The notes below the pieces were generated by a model. The model was not told the DNA's origin. It saw only the letters and a program-made list of their open reading frames with translations, and made no database searches. Both the position numbers and the translations under genes were made by a program. From Coptodactyla brooksi (lineage: Eukaryota > Arthropoda > Insecta > Coleoptera > Scarabaeidae): DNA of 21,474 bases. The stretch spans positions 1-21,474 of the forward strand of contig JAWQRM010000561.1 in the NCBI GenBank assembly GCA_033557675.1, read 5' to 3'. Positions 1 to 10,300 of this stretch are shown piece by piece; position 1 is the stretch's first letter, and the number at the start of each line of letters is the position of its first letter.

Positions 1-10
1 TCATAAGATG

Positions 11-47
11 TCAATCTTCTTATGCAGATGATGCATAAGAAGATTGA
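11..47. repeat. Perfect 16-bp palindrome with 5-nt loop
   Basis: Bases 11-26 are the exact reverse complement of 32-47, separated by GATGA. As RNA this would form a 16-bp hairpin. No coding or transposon context is visible around it, so its origin is unknown; it may be the end of a foldback element that starts outside the window. Confidence 0.8.
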
Positions 48-610
48 TTAAGACTGGATTGAGGCTTTGGTTAAGGCCTAACCCAACAAGTTGACTATTC
101 ATTTTTTGATGGAATGCAAAAAAATTATTTTAATATGAAATGTCCTATAACTTCAATTTTATTATCATGTACAATATTACCATAATATATAAAACGTTTT
201 CTTAATGCATTTCATAATGATAAATTTTAAAAATTTGTTTGGATCTGCGCTATCCTATGGTGTTTTCGTGTTGATATTGGCTTTCATTTGAAGTGCAAAA
301 TAAGGAACATAAAAATCCTCGAATTATTTCAAAAATATCTTATTGGTAATTATGTTTGATAAAAATTGCTTATTTGAATAACAAGTTTTAAGTAAGCAAC
401 CTAAGTAACATGTATATATTACATATTTAAGTATACCTTCAGAAAAATCCGTCAGGTGGTAGCAGCTTACAGGACAGCTTAGTTTTGCTTCAAACCATCA
501 ATGTTGCCATTAATGTTGCATATGTATACTCTATAGTACAAAGACAATGATATTGATGAGAAAATTTGTGGCAATTTTGGAAAAGTAGTGAAAATTAAAA
601 GCACAGTTAC
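48..610. other. AT-rich spacer with nothing recognisable
   Basis: I see no exon with coherent splice signals, no RNA gene and no clear repeat here. A 78-codon minus-strand open frame at 479-715 overlaps the hammerhead motif and has no protein-like composition or family resemblance. Confidence 0.5.
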
Positions 611-619
611 CAAAACCGA

Positions 620-685
620 AAAGTTTATCTTCGATGCATGTTTCGCTAACCGAGTTAGCATCATCAGGAGCGATGAAAGACAGGC
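620..685 (-). ncRNA. Hammerhead ribozyme motif, family 1, decayed copy
   Basis: Read on the minus strand: CTGATGA (667-661), one extra T (660), stem II GCTAAC/GTTAGC (659-654 with 650-645, loop 653-651), GAAA (644-641), a short stem III segment and the TC cleavage dinucleotide (634-633). The catalytic boxes are intact. Stem III reads CATGCA where the best copy has CGTGCG, so both CpG steps have become CpA and the two stem III pairs are lost. The segment TCTTTCATCG just upstream is shared with the copies at 5445 and 11369. Self-cleavage of this copy is unlikely or weak. Confidence 0.7.
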
Positions 686-689
686 TTCG

Positions 690-958
690 TCGCTGTCAAA
701 GATCCCAAAATGCACAACTTCAGTAAAATTACAGTTAAACAGTTCAAAATTAAAATATCAATAGATCATAATTTTATAATAACTTCAGTATAAATAATCA
801 TCTGTATCTGGTTCATTCCATCATTGTAATGCTCGTATTTCTTATAATTCAAATGACCAAACTACATTTAAAGTTCAATACTCGAAATTCTTTTTTTTAT
901 TATAAGCCTTTCACCAATTGCATTTTTGATTTATAATAGTAACTCTTAGGGCACATAA
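690..958. other. AT-rich spacer
   Basis: This is the 5' side (minus strand) of the hammerhead copy. No open reading frame, repeat or RNA gene can be supported here. Confidence 0.4.
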
Positions 959-959
959 A

Positions 960-1255
960 TTCACGATTATCTTCTTCCCTGTCTTTTTCTGGTTCTCTTC
1001 CTAGCCTTCCTTCTTCTGCTGCCCTTTGCCTTCAGCCATTTCTTTGTTCCCCTTTTTCCTCGACTCTCTCTTCTCCCGCATCTCTTTTTTTCTTCGATTT
1101 TCGCTTTCTTCTCATCCTTTTCTTCGTCTTTCTCTTTTTCTTCCTTTTCTTCTTCTATTTCATCTTTTTTATACTTTATTTCTCCAGCTTCTGCTCCTTC
1201 TTGGACTTCTCCCCTTTCTTTCCTCTTCCTTCTTCATATTTTCCCTTCCTATTGC
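960..1255 (+). repeat. Polypyrimidine (CT/TTC-rich) tract
   Basis: For about 295 bases the plus strand is almost all C and T, built from imperfect TTC, TTCT and CTTTTT runs with few purines. The 91-codon open frame inside it (1026-1301) encodes only Leu, Phe and Ser runs, as expected from a simple-sequence tract, so it is not called a gene. Such tracts can form triplex DNA if mirror symmetric. Confidence 0.75.
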
Positions 1256-1259
1256 AAAC

Positions 1260-2190
1260 GTTAGTTTCACAATTATGTGCAAAAACAAATTGAAACATTA
1301 ATGACAATACACCTATTCTTGATTATGTTAACAATTGCGCACTAATCTTAATGGCATGTTTTGTCACAAAACAAAAAAATAGTAAGATTAAAGAGTAAGA
1401 TAATATTACTGAATATAAATAACGCGCTACAAAATAAAAATACTAAAACCATGAACATTCTAGTAAAAGCTATGTATATTGTTACTCAAACAAAAAATAC
1501 ATAAGGCCAGTTTTGGGATATATAATAAAATTAATCTAGATTTATTAACACGAGGCAATCGTATTGTTTTCTGTATAGCCATTTTCTTTGCCAAAAATAA
1601 ATACTATTGGTTGACGTGATCGATACTTTTCTTTTTATTTTCTGGTAGTCGCTGAGCTTGTTGATCTTCCAAATTCTTCAATTGTATTAATTGGAATTTT
1701 GTATTCTCTTTGCAGGGGCCGTTTCAGAGAATAGTGGATGTTGTTTTTTACCTAGCAGGTTATATATAAGTTAAATGTGGAAAGATTAAATTTTAAACTG
1801 AAAGTTGTAAACTGAATAAACTTTTTCGATAAAAGGGCTTTATCTGAATAGGTGGGAAATTACGATTCTTCGAAACACAATTCTTGAAATGTAAGGTATG
1901 GGTGTAACTGAAGAAAAAATGTTTTGTAGAAACATATAGTGCTTCGTTTTAAAATTTACTGATTACTTTTTTACAAGCGTAAAATACCAAATTTGACGAC
2001 ACAATATTAATATTTCAAAGCCATACGCAACTGTTTTTTTTCTGCTGCATAAAACTAGCTCTAAAAACAAAAATAGATGGTTCGTATGATTGTTGTAGGC
2101 TTTTGAATGTTAAAATAATTCAAAATAGTTTCTGCTTAAAAAATTTGACTTCTTTGATATAATTTAAAACTTTTCAACTATATTTCTATA
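1260..2190. other. AT-rich spacer with nothing recognisable
   Basis: No coding exon, RNA gene or repeat with defined ends can be supported in this stretch. Confidence 0.45.
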
Positions 2191-2196
2191 TAACTA

Positions 2197-2420
2197 CACT
2201 ATATGATCAAAAGCATTTGGATATCCTTCGGATGTTCCAAGAAACAGCTTTGGGTTGCTTCTCATGGTTTGGGCTTGGCCTCCTGGTTCATGTGAAGGAA
2301 ACTTTGAAGACTATACATTGTGGGCATTGTGGGCTGTGCACGGTTGGTTTGTTGACATGAATGTTGAGGAATTGAATTGGCCAGCTCAAAGCCCAGATCT
2401 CAATCCCATAGAACATCTGT
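2197..2420 (+). mobile_element. Tc1/mariner-type transposon remnant, internally deleted
   Basis: The left end begins after a TA (2195-2196) with CACTATATGATCAAAAGC, which resembles Tc1-like terminal inverted repeats. About 50 bp later, one frame (2255 to about 2420) reads LLMVWAW, then EGNF, then NWPAQSPDLNPIEHLC. These match conserved Tc1/mariner transposase blocks: the MVWG segment, the EGN segment and the last part of the DDE/D domain (WPAQSPDLNPIENLW). The normally roughly 50-residue segment between them, with the second catalytic Asp (the QQDNAP region), is missing, as are the N-terminal DNA-binding domain and the right inverted repeat. It is a dead, deleted relic. No right end or second TA was found. 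Confidence 0.8.
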
Positions 2421-2519
2421 GCAGAATCGTCATTCTTTTGCAAGGATGTCGTCCAATTCCAGTTGCAATATATAATTTAAAAATTCATTTACTTTCCTTG
2501 TTCCCTAAGATATGATACA

Positions 2520-3295
2520 CTTGTAGCAGTAGTTTTTTTCAATCTTCAAAGCATTTCTAGAACGCAATTTTTAGTTATTGTTAAAATTATTTTTTTAACT
2601 ATCGAAAACAGATGAAATTATAAATTGTTCATTGTGCGCATGAAATAAATGAGCTTAATACTCCCAAGGTTCATTTCAAGGTACAATTCTAACTGGACAT
2701 TTACAACGTTTCAATTAAACATCCTCGTTCTACGTTTTAACATAACATTGAATAAAGCTGAAAACACATAAATACAGGCTGGGGTACATGTGCAAATAGC
2801 CGTATGGGAACCGTTCTCACGAGCTCTCCCTTCTGTCTTGTTAACGTGTTCGTAAATACAGCTGAGGAACAGAGTGCATTATGCAATAACAGAAATAGGT
2901 AGGCATCTAAGGCCAGTGTTGCCGATGTATACTGACCGACAATGACAATTTATTACCGCTCTGATTTTACACAGTGAAAGGAATACTGAAGTTTATTGTT
3001 TATAATAGAAAAAGTGCTTTGCAGCGGATACAATTACGATTATCGAATAAACTGGATGGTACATACTGTACATAATACTACTCTAAGGTATTCTTAACTT
3101 AATCCATTACTTCCCAACCTTACAAAAATATTATTTTTGTAACTTTGAGAATAATAACTAGGCCCAATCGTGTCGGGTATTAATTCCCTAACTTATTCTA
3201 TTTCTAAATGCCTTAATCATAAATTTAACAACCTATAAACTAAACCAGAATCATTTGAAGTTAAAAATACTATTGACTTAATAAAATTAAAGATA
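2520..3295. other. Spacer, slightly less AT-rich near 2770-2960
   Basis: No exon or repeat with boundaries can be supported. The 2770-2960 part has more balanced composition than its surroundings and could be an old repeat fragment, but no partner copy is present in the window. Confidence 0.35.
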
Positions 3296-3299
3296 CCAA

Positions 3300-3510
3300 A
3301 CTTAAAGACACAGAGATATTAATTTCATTTGACGCAAGTAATTAGGGTAGGTATATAAGTCTTGTTTTTCATTGTAGTTGTTCATTCTATCTCCTGAAGA
3401 CGGTTTATTCCATAAACCGAAACATATGTTGAATTTGAAAACATTAGTGTTGTGGTTGCGGTGTTTGTTAGTTCTAGTGACTACGAGACCACAGATCTCC
3501 GCTTCTTCTA
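3300..3510 (+). mobile_element. Family 2 hammerhead-bearing retroelement fragment
   Basis: The 75 bases after the cleavage site (3431-3505) match, in reverse complement, the last 75 bases of the window. The shared part includes a near-identical ACTACGAGACCACAGA block (3479-3494 here; 21408-21423 there). This shows a dispersed repeat of which the hammerhead is part. Hammerheads of this minimal type are known from Penelope-like elements and retrozymes; the assignment is inferred from the ribozyme, since no reverse transcriptase is visible. The 82-codon minus-strand frame at 3302-3550 is an accidental opposite-strand reading of this repeat. Confidence 0.5.
3388..3434 (+). ncRNA. Hammerhead ribozyme motif, family 2
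   Basis: CTGAAGA (3394-3400) is followed by one extra C, a 7-bp stem II GGTTTAT/ATAAACC (3402-3408 with 3412-3418, loop TCC), GAAA (3419-3422), and stem III C-A/T-G (3423-3424 with 3427-3428). The A15.1-U16.1 pair is A3422-T3429, and T3430 is the cleavage-site nucleotide (GUU triplet). All conserved core residues are present. Stem I is weak in this copy: only G3431-C3393 and A3432-T3392 pair. The extra nucleotide between the CUGANGA box and stem II occurs at the same place in family 1. Confidence 0.72.
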
Positions 3511-3514
3511 ATAA

Positions 3515-4200
3515 TAGTAATTTGACTTTGTTTTTATAATAATTAGGCAAGCGTAAATGAACAAATCTTATAAAATGTTAAAGAAATGGAACAAAGATTT
3601 TGCTTTAAGTACAAACGTTTCCAAGAGACATTTTCGTGAAGGTAAAAGCGAAGACAATAGTTATGGACAATCGCCTTTGAAAATTTCTTGAAAAGTGTTC
3701 CTGTAGCTTAAGCATTTTTTTTACTTCGGCGTAAAAAAAGTATGGGACGAAACAATGTTCTCAAAAAGTTTTCGGAGTCTAGGTGAATTTACTTGGAACA
3801 AAAGATCCAGAAGTATTGTATTTTGTAGTGTTAAATTGTTTTATTGATTACATGTACTTTTTCTCCTATATGGAATAAATTAACCAAAAGAATATGGACC
3901 AAAATAAGGTATTTTTTTATCTATCGAGAAGTCATAGGACAATATACCAAGCTGCATGTTTTTTAGTTTATAATTTAAAAAATTAGCCTCCGCCTGGAAC
4001 ATTTATAATTTTTATCTAATTGGTCGTCATCCGGTAAGTGATCACTTTAGACATGCTGTATTCATGTCAAAAGAATGCCTGTTATGATCGTATTCATATT
4101 CTTTTAATAGGTCCTTTGGTGTTGAACTTTCCTTTAATTATGGTAGTTATTTCTGTTGACATTATATTTTTATTTGGTTTTGAAGAGTTTCAATTTTCGT
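3515..4200. other. AT-rich spacer with a small hairpin
   Basis: The only structure seen is a short hairpin at about 3713-3741: a run of T ending in AC, a TTCGGC loop, then GT and a run of A. No gene can be supported. Confidence 0.4.
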
Positions 4201-4394
4201 TATATGAGGTGCGATCAAATAGCTCCCGGTCTAACTCTGTACATCGAAAACACAAAATACTGCAGACTGGCACCGATAGATGGCAGTAGGCACGTGTCTC
4301 GAGATACTGTGTTGCAAGTTACAGCATGTTACATTGATCGTTGGTTTGCTATTCACGTTTCTGTTAAGGTGCAATTGCGTCGCAATTTAAGATT

Positions 4395-4739
4395 TAACAG
4401 TTTCAATTGTTAAATTGATTTTTCAACTATCAAATTAACGATTCAACTCCAAGATTGACGTTTCTGCTGTCAAATTTTCGTTTCAACTGCCAAATTGATG
4501 TTTCAAATGTCAAATTGACATTTCAACTGTCAAATCGACGTTTCAAATGTCAAATTGACATTTCAACAGTAGTATTGACATTTCACATGTCAAGTTGACG
4601 TTTCAGCTGTCAAGTTGACGTTTCAGCTGTCAAATTGACATTTCACCCGTCAAGTTGACGTTTCAGCTGTCAAATTGACGTTTCGACTGACAAACTAACG
4701 TTTTGACTGTCAAATTGACGTTTCAACTGTCAAACTGAC
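4395..4739 (+). repeat. 20-bp minisatellite, left arm (about 17 units)
   Basis: Imperfect tandem units of about 20 bp with core TGTCAAATTGACGTTTCAAC. Units vary mainly at CA/CG and AAC/AGC positions and are most degenerate at the outer end (4395-4480). The unit contains the small palindrome GTCAAATTGAC. The array lies just inside the left terminal repeat of the foldback element. Confidence 0.85.
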
Positions 4740-4930
4740 ACAGCTGAAACGTCAGTTTGACAGTTATAACGCCAATTTGTCCCACAAATGGGACGTGAAT
4801 TTGACAGTTGAAATGTCAATTTGACAGTTCAGATGTCAATTTGACAGTTGAAACGAAAGTTTGACAGTAGAAGTGTCAATCTGACAGCTGAATCGTTAAT
4901 TTGACAGTTGAAATATCATATAATAGTTGA
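4740..4930 (-). repeat. 20-bp minisatellite, inverted right arm (about 9-10 units)
   Basis: The same unit continues in reverse complement (core TTTGACAGTTGAAACGTCAA) from about 4740. One unit is disrupted around 4775-4800 by a local CCCACAAATGGG hairpin. The arm is shorter than the left arm, so the structure is asymmetric. A short AC run (4981-4992) follows before the right terminal repeat. Confidence 0.8.
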
Positions 4931-5444
4931 AACTGTTAAATGTTTCAGTTGCAGCCTTTTGTAAGTTAAAACAAAATGTCACACACACACACGCTGTTCT
5001 TTTTTCTTCCCATCGTAAAAATCGCAGCCCGACAATTGCACCTTCACACAAACGTGAATAAATGAATAAACGTGATAACAAACCAACTAAACAATGTAAC
5101 ATGCTGTAATTTGCAATAAGTATCGTGAGACATGTGCCTACTGCCATCTATCGGTGCCAGACTGCGGTACTTTGCGTTTTCGATGTACAGAGTTAGTTCG
5201 GGAATTATTGGATCACACCTCGTATACTGCAATATGTTTTCCGTTTGTTTTGGATTACCTTTCAAATTAAACCATGTTAAACCATATGAAAGATATATTT
5301 CGTTAAATATACAATGATATTTGTCCTACTTCCCACTCATCTGACATCCGCTCATCTCTCTATATTCTACTATAGATCAGCAAATACTTGTATACATTTC
5401 TTTAAAACTTCACCTCCAAAAAGTTAAACCATTGTCACGAAAAT

Positions 5445-5505
5445 TGGAAAATAATTGCTCGACGCTGGTTTCACTAACCAAGTTAGCATCATCAGGAACG
5501 ATGAG
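5445..5505 (-). ncRNA. Hammerhead ribozyme motif, family 1, nearly intact
   Basis: Minus strand: CTGATGA (5495-5489), extra T (5488), stem II GCTAAC/GTTAGT with the last pair G-T (5487-5482 with 5478-5473), GAAA (5472-5469), stem III C5468-G5463, then T5462 and C5461 as the cleavage-site UC. Stem I pairs GAGC (5460-5457) with GTTC (5499-5496), four pairs including one G-T. One stem III pair is a C-C mismatch (5467/5464). The downstream CGAGCAATTATTTTCCAAT (from 5461) resembles the copy at 11369. This copy may retain activity. Confidence 0.75.
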
Positions 5506-5825
5506 AGATCTACAACCTTTTCCCAATAGACCAATTGATGAAATGAAGCTATATCCTAAAGAACTTCATAATGGAGGTATATCACTCAAAAATTGATATT
5601 TAATTAATATCTCAGCAAGCTTTATGTTTATGGTAACTTTTATATACATCTTACTACTGATGAAAGCTTTTGCGTTTGAAACAGTGGAGTCTTAATTTAT
5701 TTTTGAGGAATTGAAGCATTTTATTACTTTTTGCACAATTTGTCATCGAAGTATGATTCACCCAATAAAATGTTGTTAAATTCATACAGAACTCACGGTT
5801 TTCAAAAAAGAATGCAACAATACAA

Positions 5826-5885
5826 ATTGGAGTCCTAGCATGAAAGTAGAGGTCACAAGTTTGATTCCTGTCCAGAGGTCAATTT
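5826..5885 (+). repeat. Possible tRNA-derived SINE head
   Basis: TAGCATGAAAGTAGAGG resembles a Pol III A box (TAGCTCAGT..GTAGAG) and is followed closely by AGTTTGATTCC, a near match to the B box GGTTCGATTCC. The spacing is shorter than in a functional tRNA and no acceptor stem can be closed, so this is not a tRNA gene. A decayed SINE promoter region is the best reading, with modest confidence. Confidence 0.35.
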
Positions 5886-5889
5886 ATTT

Positions 5890-6560
5890 TCATTTTTATT
5901 AAAAAGTAGGACTAATTAATTACTTCATTAGTATAAAATATCTGGTGAGTTATGAACAGTCTGTCAACTGCACGTGCACCTATTATTTTAAATTGAATGT
6001 AAGTTAGTTACTATGCGAACTGATCACAATAACATTTTTAGCATTATAGTATAAATACTACTGAAGAAATAATTTAGTTTTTTGAATCTATCTTAGATAT
6101 CGCTACTTCAATTAATACAAATAACTCGATTTCATTCAACTTACAAATGATTCCAATTTGCTGCTTTGACAGTTAATTAGATATATATGAATTGCTTTTG
6201 GTGACATTTTAATTGGCATTCACAGATCGCTCTCATTTCTTACGTGTCCGTTTTGACATTTAATAAACATATTAAACATAATAAACGTATTGCATTAAAA
6301 GTGAACTTTAGCTCCAAGGATAATAATAAAATTTCTCGTTATCGTGCGTTTCAAAAAATTTACATTTGCAGTTGGTAGTGGTTTTCAAATGTACGGCTGC
6401 ACTGGCGCTGTAGAAATATATTGTGTTTCAAAACTGTTCATTTTCTCTATATTTTTGTGTTTTCATTAAATCTCTTTGAAACCATTACCTTTATCACTTA
6501 AACCCTAAGTGTTGTGAGTTGTTGAAATCAGATGATCAAGTAGAATCCAAAAGTACAAAC
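5890..6560. other. AT-rich spacer
   Basis: No exon, RNA gene or bounded repeat is visible. A perfect TGCACGTGCA palindrome near 5970 is isolated. Confidence 0.4.
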
Positions 6561-6655
6561 ATATACAGAGTGTTCCATTAGAAAAAATGATCTAGCTATT
6601 ATTGTATCTAACTATTTATATCTAGTTTATTTAATACACGAATCACTCTGTATAT
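6561..6655. mobile_element. 95-bp inverted-repeat element (mini-MITE)
   Basis: ATATACAGAGTG at 6561-6572 is repeated exactly inverted at 6644-6655. The end sequence resembles the ACAGGGTGT-type ends frequent in insect short DNA transposons. No coding content. The family is not identified. Confidence 0.5.
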
Positions 6656-6659
6656 TGAA

Positions 6660-7250
6660 ATTTTAATTCAAAAGACGTAAATTTGAGAATAAAAATCGAC
6701 CTATTCAAGCATTTTCTATAATTTTCTAAAATGTCATTTTATTCCATAAGTGGTGTCCCCACTGTATAAAGAATCGTATTATTTATAAGATGACTAAAAA
6801 AATTCACACATTTTTTTGAAAAAGTTGCTAAAAACACAGTAGTCACTAAAGACTACTTTTAGTGATACTTCAGTTTTGTATGTTATGGATAATTTGTATA
6901 TTTTGATTTCGGATTATGATAACCTTCTTAGCATAGTCCTTTTATGTATGACATAATTTCCAAAGTCCCCCTTAGGTATTATAAACAATATTGAAGGGAA
7001 CTGTACCAATCAGGCCTTATGGAGATCGCATTGCAATTCCAATTGACGTATTGTCCCCACAAATTATTTTTGCGAGGCCGTCATTCAAAGAAAACTAGGG
7101 CAGCATTCTGTCTAGAGATTTATGAGAATTGGCCTGTGCAGGTACATACGCAACATTTTCCTCACGTTCCCATAAGATAGGTGCATTCCATGTGAGGGCA
7201 ATAGGTGAGTCTGTTTGTGTCGTAAAAAAGGCCACTTCACGAAGCTCTAT
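6660..7250. other. Upstream region of the cuticular protein gene
   Basis: No coding exon is seen. Base composition becomes less AT-rich from about 7000 to the promoter, as is common for cis-regulatory DNA, but no specific factor site can be named with confidence. Confidence 0.35.
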
Positions 7251-7255
7251 ATTCG

Positions 7256-7292
7256 TATAAAAGGTTGCGGGATCGCTGAGGACTGTTAGTTC
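7256..7292 (+). promoter_or_regulatory. TATA-box promoter of the cuticular protein gene
   Basis: TATAAAAGG at 7256-7264 is a strong TATA box. About 25 bases on, GGACTGTTAGTT contains a plausible arthropod initiator. The start codon at 7357 would leave a 5' UTR of about 70 nt, and the first exon is short, as is usual for insect cuticle genes. Confidence 0.7.
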
Positions 7293-7356
7293 GAAGAGTC
7301 TATCCTGTTAATGATCCTGTTTCTGTTTTGTTCGGTTCAAGCTGTCGAAATTGACA

Positions 7357-10300
7357 ATGTATAAAGTGGTAAGTGCTCATAGATTTTTTAGAACATGTTT
7401 ACGGTTTTCACGAAAACTTTTTAAAACTAGTTCAAAACATAATATTCGATTGAGTGATAATTTGAAGAATATGTAGGTATAACAAGCAGAAACGAAAATA
7501 ACGAAATTGTAAAGCTTCTCAATTATGTCAATGTAACATCTTTCATCACAACATACTTTATTTTAAAAATATTACAAATTAAACAGTTCTACACTTACAC
7601 TACTTAGTTTTAAAACAAAATGCTTCAAAATTCACCAGAAATTCTCGTCTGAATCATTTAATACGTAAACTAAAAGGATTAGTGTAAAATGGATGAGAAT
7701 CCAATATATTTGTCATATAATCTGGGCTGTTCCATTATTTCTCAGGAGATATTTAATTACGTACATATACTTAAAAAATATTTACGTAAATACACTTATA
7801 CAGCTCGTTCATAATAGACTTTCCATTAGTTATTTTTGCCGAAAACGATTAAAAGAAAATGTTATTTCTTGGAAATGTATTTTAGAACAATAATGGTATA
7901 GCTTAGGTAAGTAATGGTAGTGAGATAAATATAAATATTGCATCTGGTTCATGGTCTAGTCGATTTTAGAATCAAAATTAATTAATGAATTTCCAAAACT
8001 AACTCGAAAATACAGAAATAATCGGAAAAATACAAAATCAATATATGCTAATTGTAGTATTGAGTGTTTATTTTTTTTGCTAAACCCCTTATTAGTGCCA
8101 ATAAGCCTTACTGTAATTCATGCGATACATTCCCAATAATAACTTTTTGAACTTCGAAATCTATATCACACATTTTTCAGAAAAGCAAGTGATTTGTAAG
8201 AAGTTGCAACTGCAACATTTTTCCTTAAATATATATATTCAGATTGCTTAATTTTAGGAGTATGGTTAAGGTAAACTAGTATTAATCATTGGTTACTTTG
8301 TGTAGGTTAGAAATGCATAATTTCAGTTGAATTAAGAAACTCAAAACAAAGTGCTTCAAAATTCACCAGAAATATGTAAACTAAAAGGATTAGTGTAAAA
8401 CGGATGAGAATCCAATTTGTCATATAATTTAGGCTATTCCATTACTTCCAGGGGATATTTAATTACGTATATATACTTAAAAAATATTTACATGAATACA
8501 ATATTACTTTGTTAAATTATTCTTTGTGTTTAACAGGAATAGAAACTTTAATATAATTTAATTAGAACTTTTTTTTATTGGACATTGTAATACTTGCAAT
8601 AGTAATTTGAGGAATGGTTGTAGAATGGGTAAAATTTAGTTTTTGTATTTGCCAGGCGATGTAAAATAAATGCTATTTTCTTTTTCAAATTACGTAGTTT
8701 CTAAGTTCAATATGTAAGCTGCTGATCAAAATAGGATAAATGTTTCACATCAAAAAATTTTTGTATACTCTTGTTTGATACATCTATTTCCTGTAATTGA
8801 ATTGCTGGGATGTGCAGTAAAGTATACAAGTGCCGTTACTTATGTAGCTCTTTCATAATAGACTTGCCCTTAGTTATTTTTGGCGAAAACAATTAAAAGA
8901 AAATGTTATTTCTTGAAAGTGTATTTTAGAACAATAATGATAGAGCTTGGGTAAGTAATGGTAGTGAGACAAATTGAAATAATGCATCTGAAAAACACAG
9001 AAATACTCTGAAAAACACAGAATTAATATATGCTAATTCTGGACTTGAGTGTTTATTTTTTGCTGAAAACCCTTTTTTAGTGTCAATAAATCTTACTGTA
9101 GTTGATGCGATACATTCCCAATAATAAGTTTTTAAACTTATTATCTGTATCACACATTTTTCAAAAAGCAAGTGATTTGTACGAAGTTGCAACTGCAACA
9201 TTTTTCCTTAAATATATATATTCGGATTGCTTAATTTTAGGAGTATGGTTAAGGTAAACTAGTATTAATCGTTGGTTAGTTTGTATAGGTTAGAAATATA
9301 TAATTCCAGTTGAATTAAGAAACTCGCGATGTAATAGGAATTTTAAATTAACATGTTCCAGAATTAGCAAAAATAATAAACATACCAGAAACAAACGAAA
9401 TGTGCCCTTTTAATTGATATTTCGGAAAGGTATTCTAAGCGGTCCTTAATTAAGTAGATGTTTAGTTTACTTGCTCAGAACGATCGTATGGCAAATTTAC
9501 AGATTGATTTTGAATCATAGTGTTAGTTTATATTAATTTTATATTAACTTTGTGATAATGGCTTACAGAAAATCATGTAAAAATCATTCAACAACTTGAA
9601 AATATATCAATAATCGAGAGACAATAATATACAGTAATAAAGAACAGCTAATAACAGTAACCTATAAAGCACAAATTATGCATTTTTGTTAGAAACATTT
9701 TATCTCAAGGTTTCAATTTCTACTTCCGTAGAAAAAATATCATCACGCGAAAATGATAAGAGACCTCCGTAGAAATTTTTGGCACCCTATTTATCGCAAT
9801 ATCAGAATATCATGAATGGAAAAGGGACTAGTTAGGTGGGGGTGTTCCCTCTTCTTTTATAGTCACCATAAACCTTACGTTATTGTATCGAAAATAAAGC
9901 AAATTGTTCTGCAATAGAATATTCCGTAGAACGAAAAAATATTTTCTAAAAAATAAATAAGGAAATATACTAAATATATTCGATACTTAAAACTTGCATT
10001 AGCAAGCATTTCAGGAGTAATGCCCTTCAAGCAATTTTGAATTTATTTCACTCAGTGCACGTAAATCATTTGTCATCTTGTCGGAAGGCATGTGTTTGAT
10101 AGAATGCTGTTCAGACAGTATGCTCTCCAAAAGAGTATTGGTCAGATTATTTTACACAGCATGACTACACAGCACATCCTGCTGAAATTAAACATTTTCA
10201 AACATAACATCTCGTAATTGCTAGATTGCAGTTCAATATATCCCTCTCGTTGTAAATGATACGGATAGAAAGAGACTAACCCAATCATTCAGTTTTTGAT

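Larger units (their letters stand above)
4205..5222. mobile_element. Foldback mariner-type MITE with long inverted repeats
   Basis: The ends read TGAGGTGCGATC (left, 4205) and, inverted, CGAGGTGTGATC (right, ending 5222), each bordered by TA (4203-4204 and 5223-5224), the mariner target-site duplication. The terminal inverted repeats are about 185-190 bp (4205 to about 4390; about 5030-5222) and match closely, including the shared GGCACCGATAGATGGCAGTA block. The centre is filled by a minisatellite that switches strand. No transposase is present, so it is non-autonomous. The small open frames inside (4038-4413, 4896-5317) are readings of the inverted repeats and are not genes. The length and palindromic design mean a transcript would fold into one long hairpin. 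Confidence 0.85.

Noticed and set aside
1026..1301. 91-codon plus-strand open frame
   Set aside because: It is a reading of a polypyrimidine tract; the product is almost only Leu, Phe and Ser.
3302..3550. 82-codon minus-strand open frame
   Set aside because: It is antisense to the family 2 hammerhead repeat, and conservation with the window end follows ribozyme and repeat structure rather than codons.
4395..4930. CRISPR-like regularly spaced repeats
   Set aside because: Units are contiguous with no spacers, degenerate, and switch strand inside a mariner-ended element in a eukaryotic genome.
4038..5317. Several 60-85 codon frames on both strands
   Set aside because: They fall in the terminal inverted repeats and minisatellite of the foldback element and have no coding signature.
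5826..5885. tRNA gene
   Set aside because: A- and B-box-like parts exist but the spacing is too short and no acceptor or anticodon stem can be formed.
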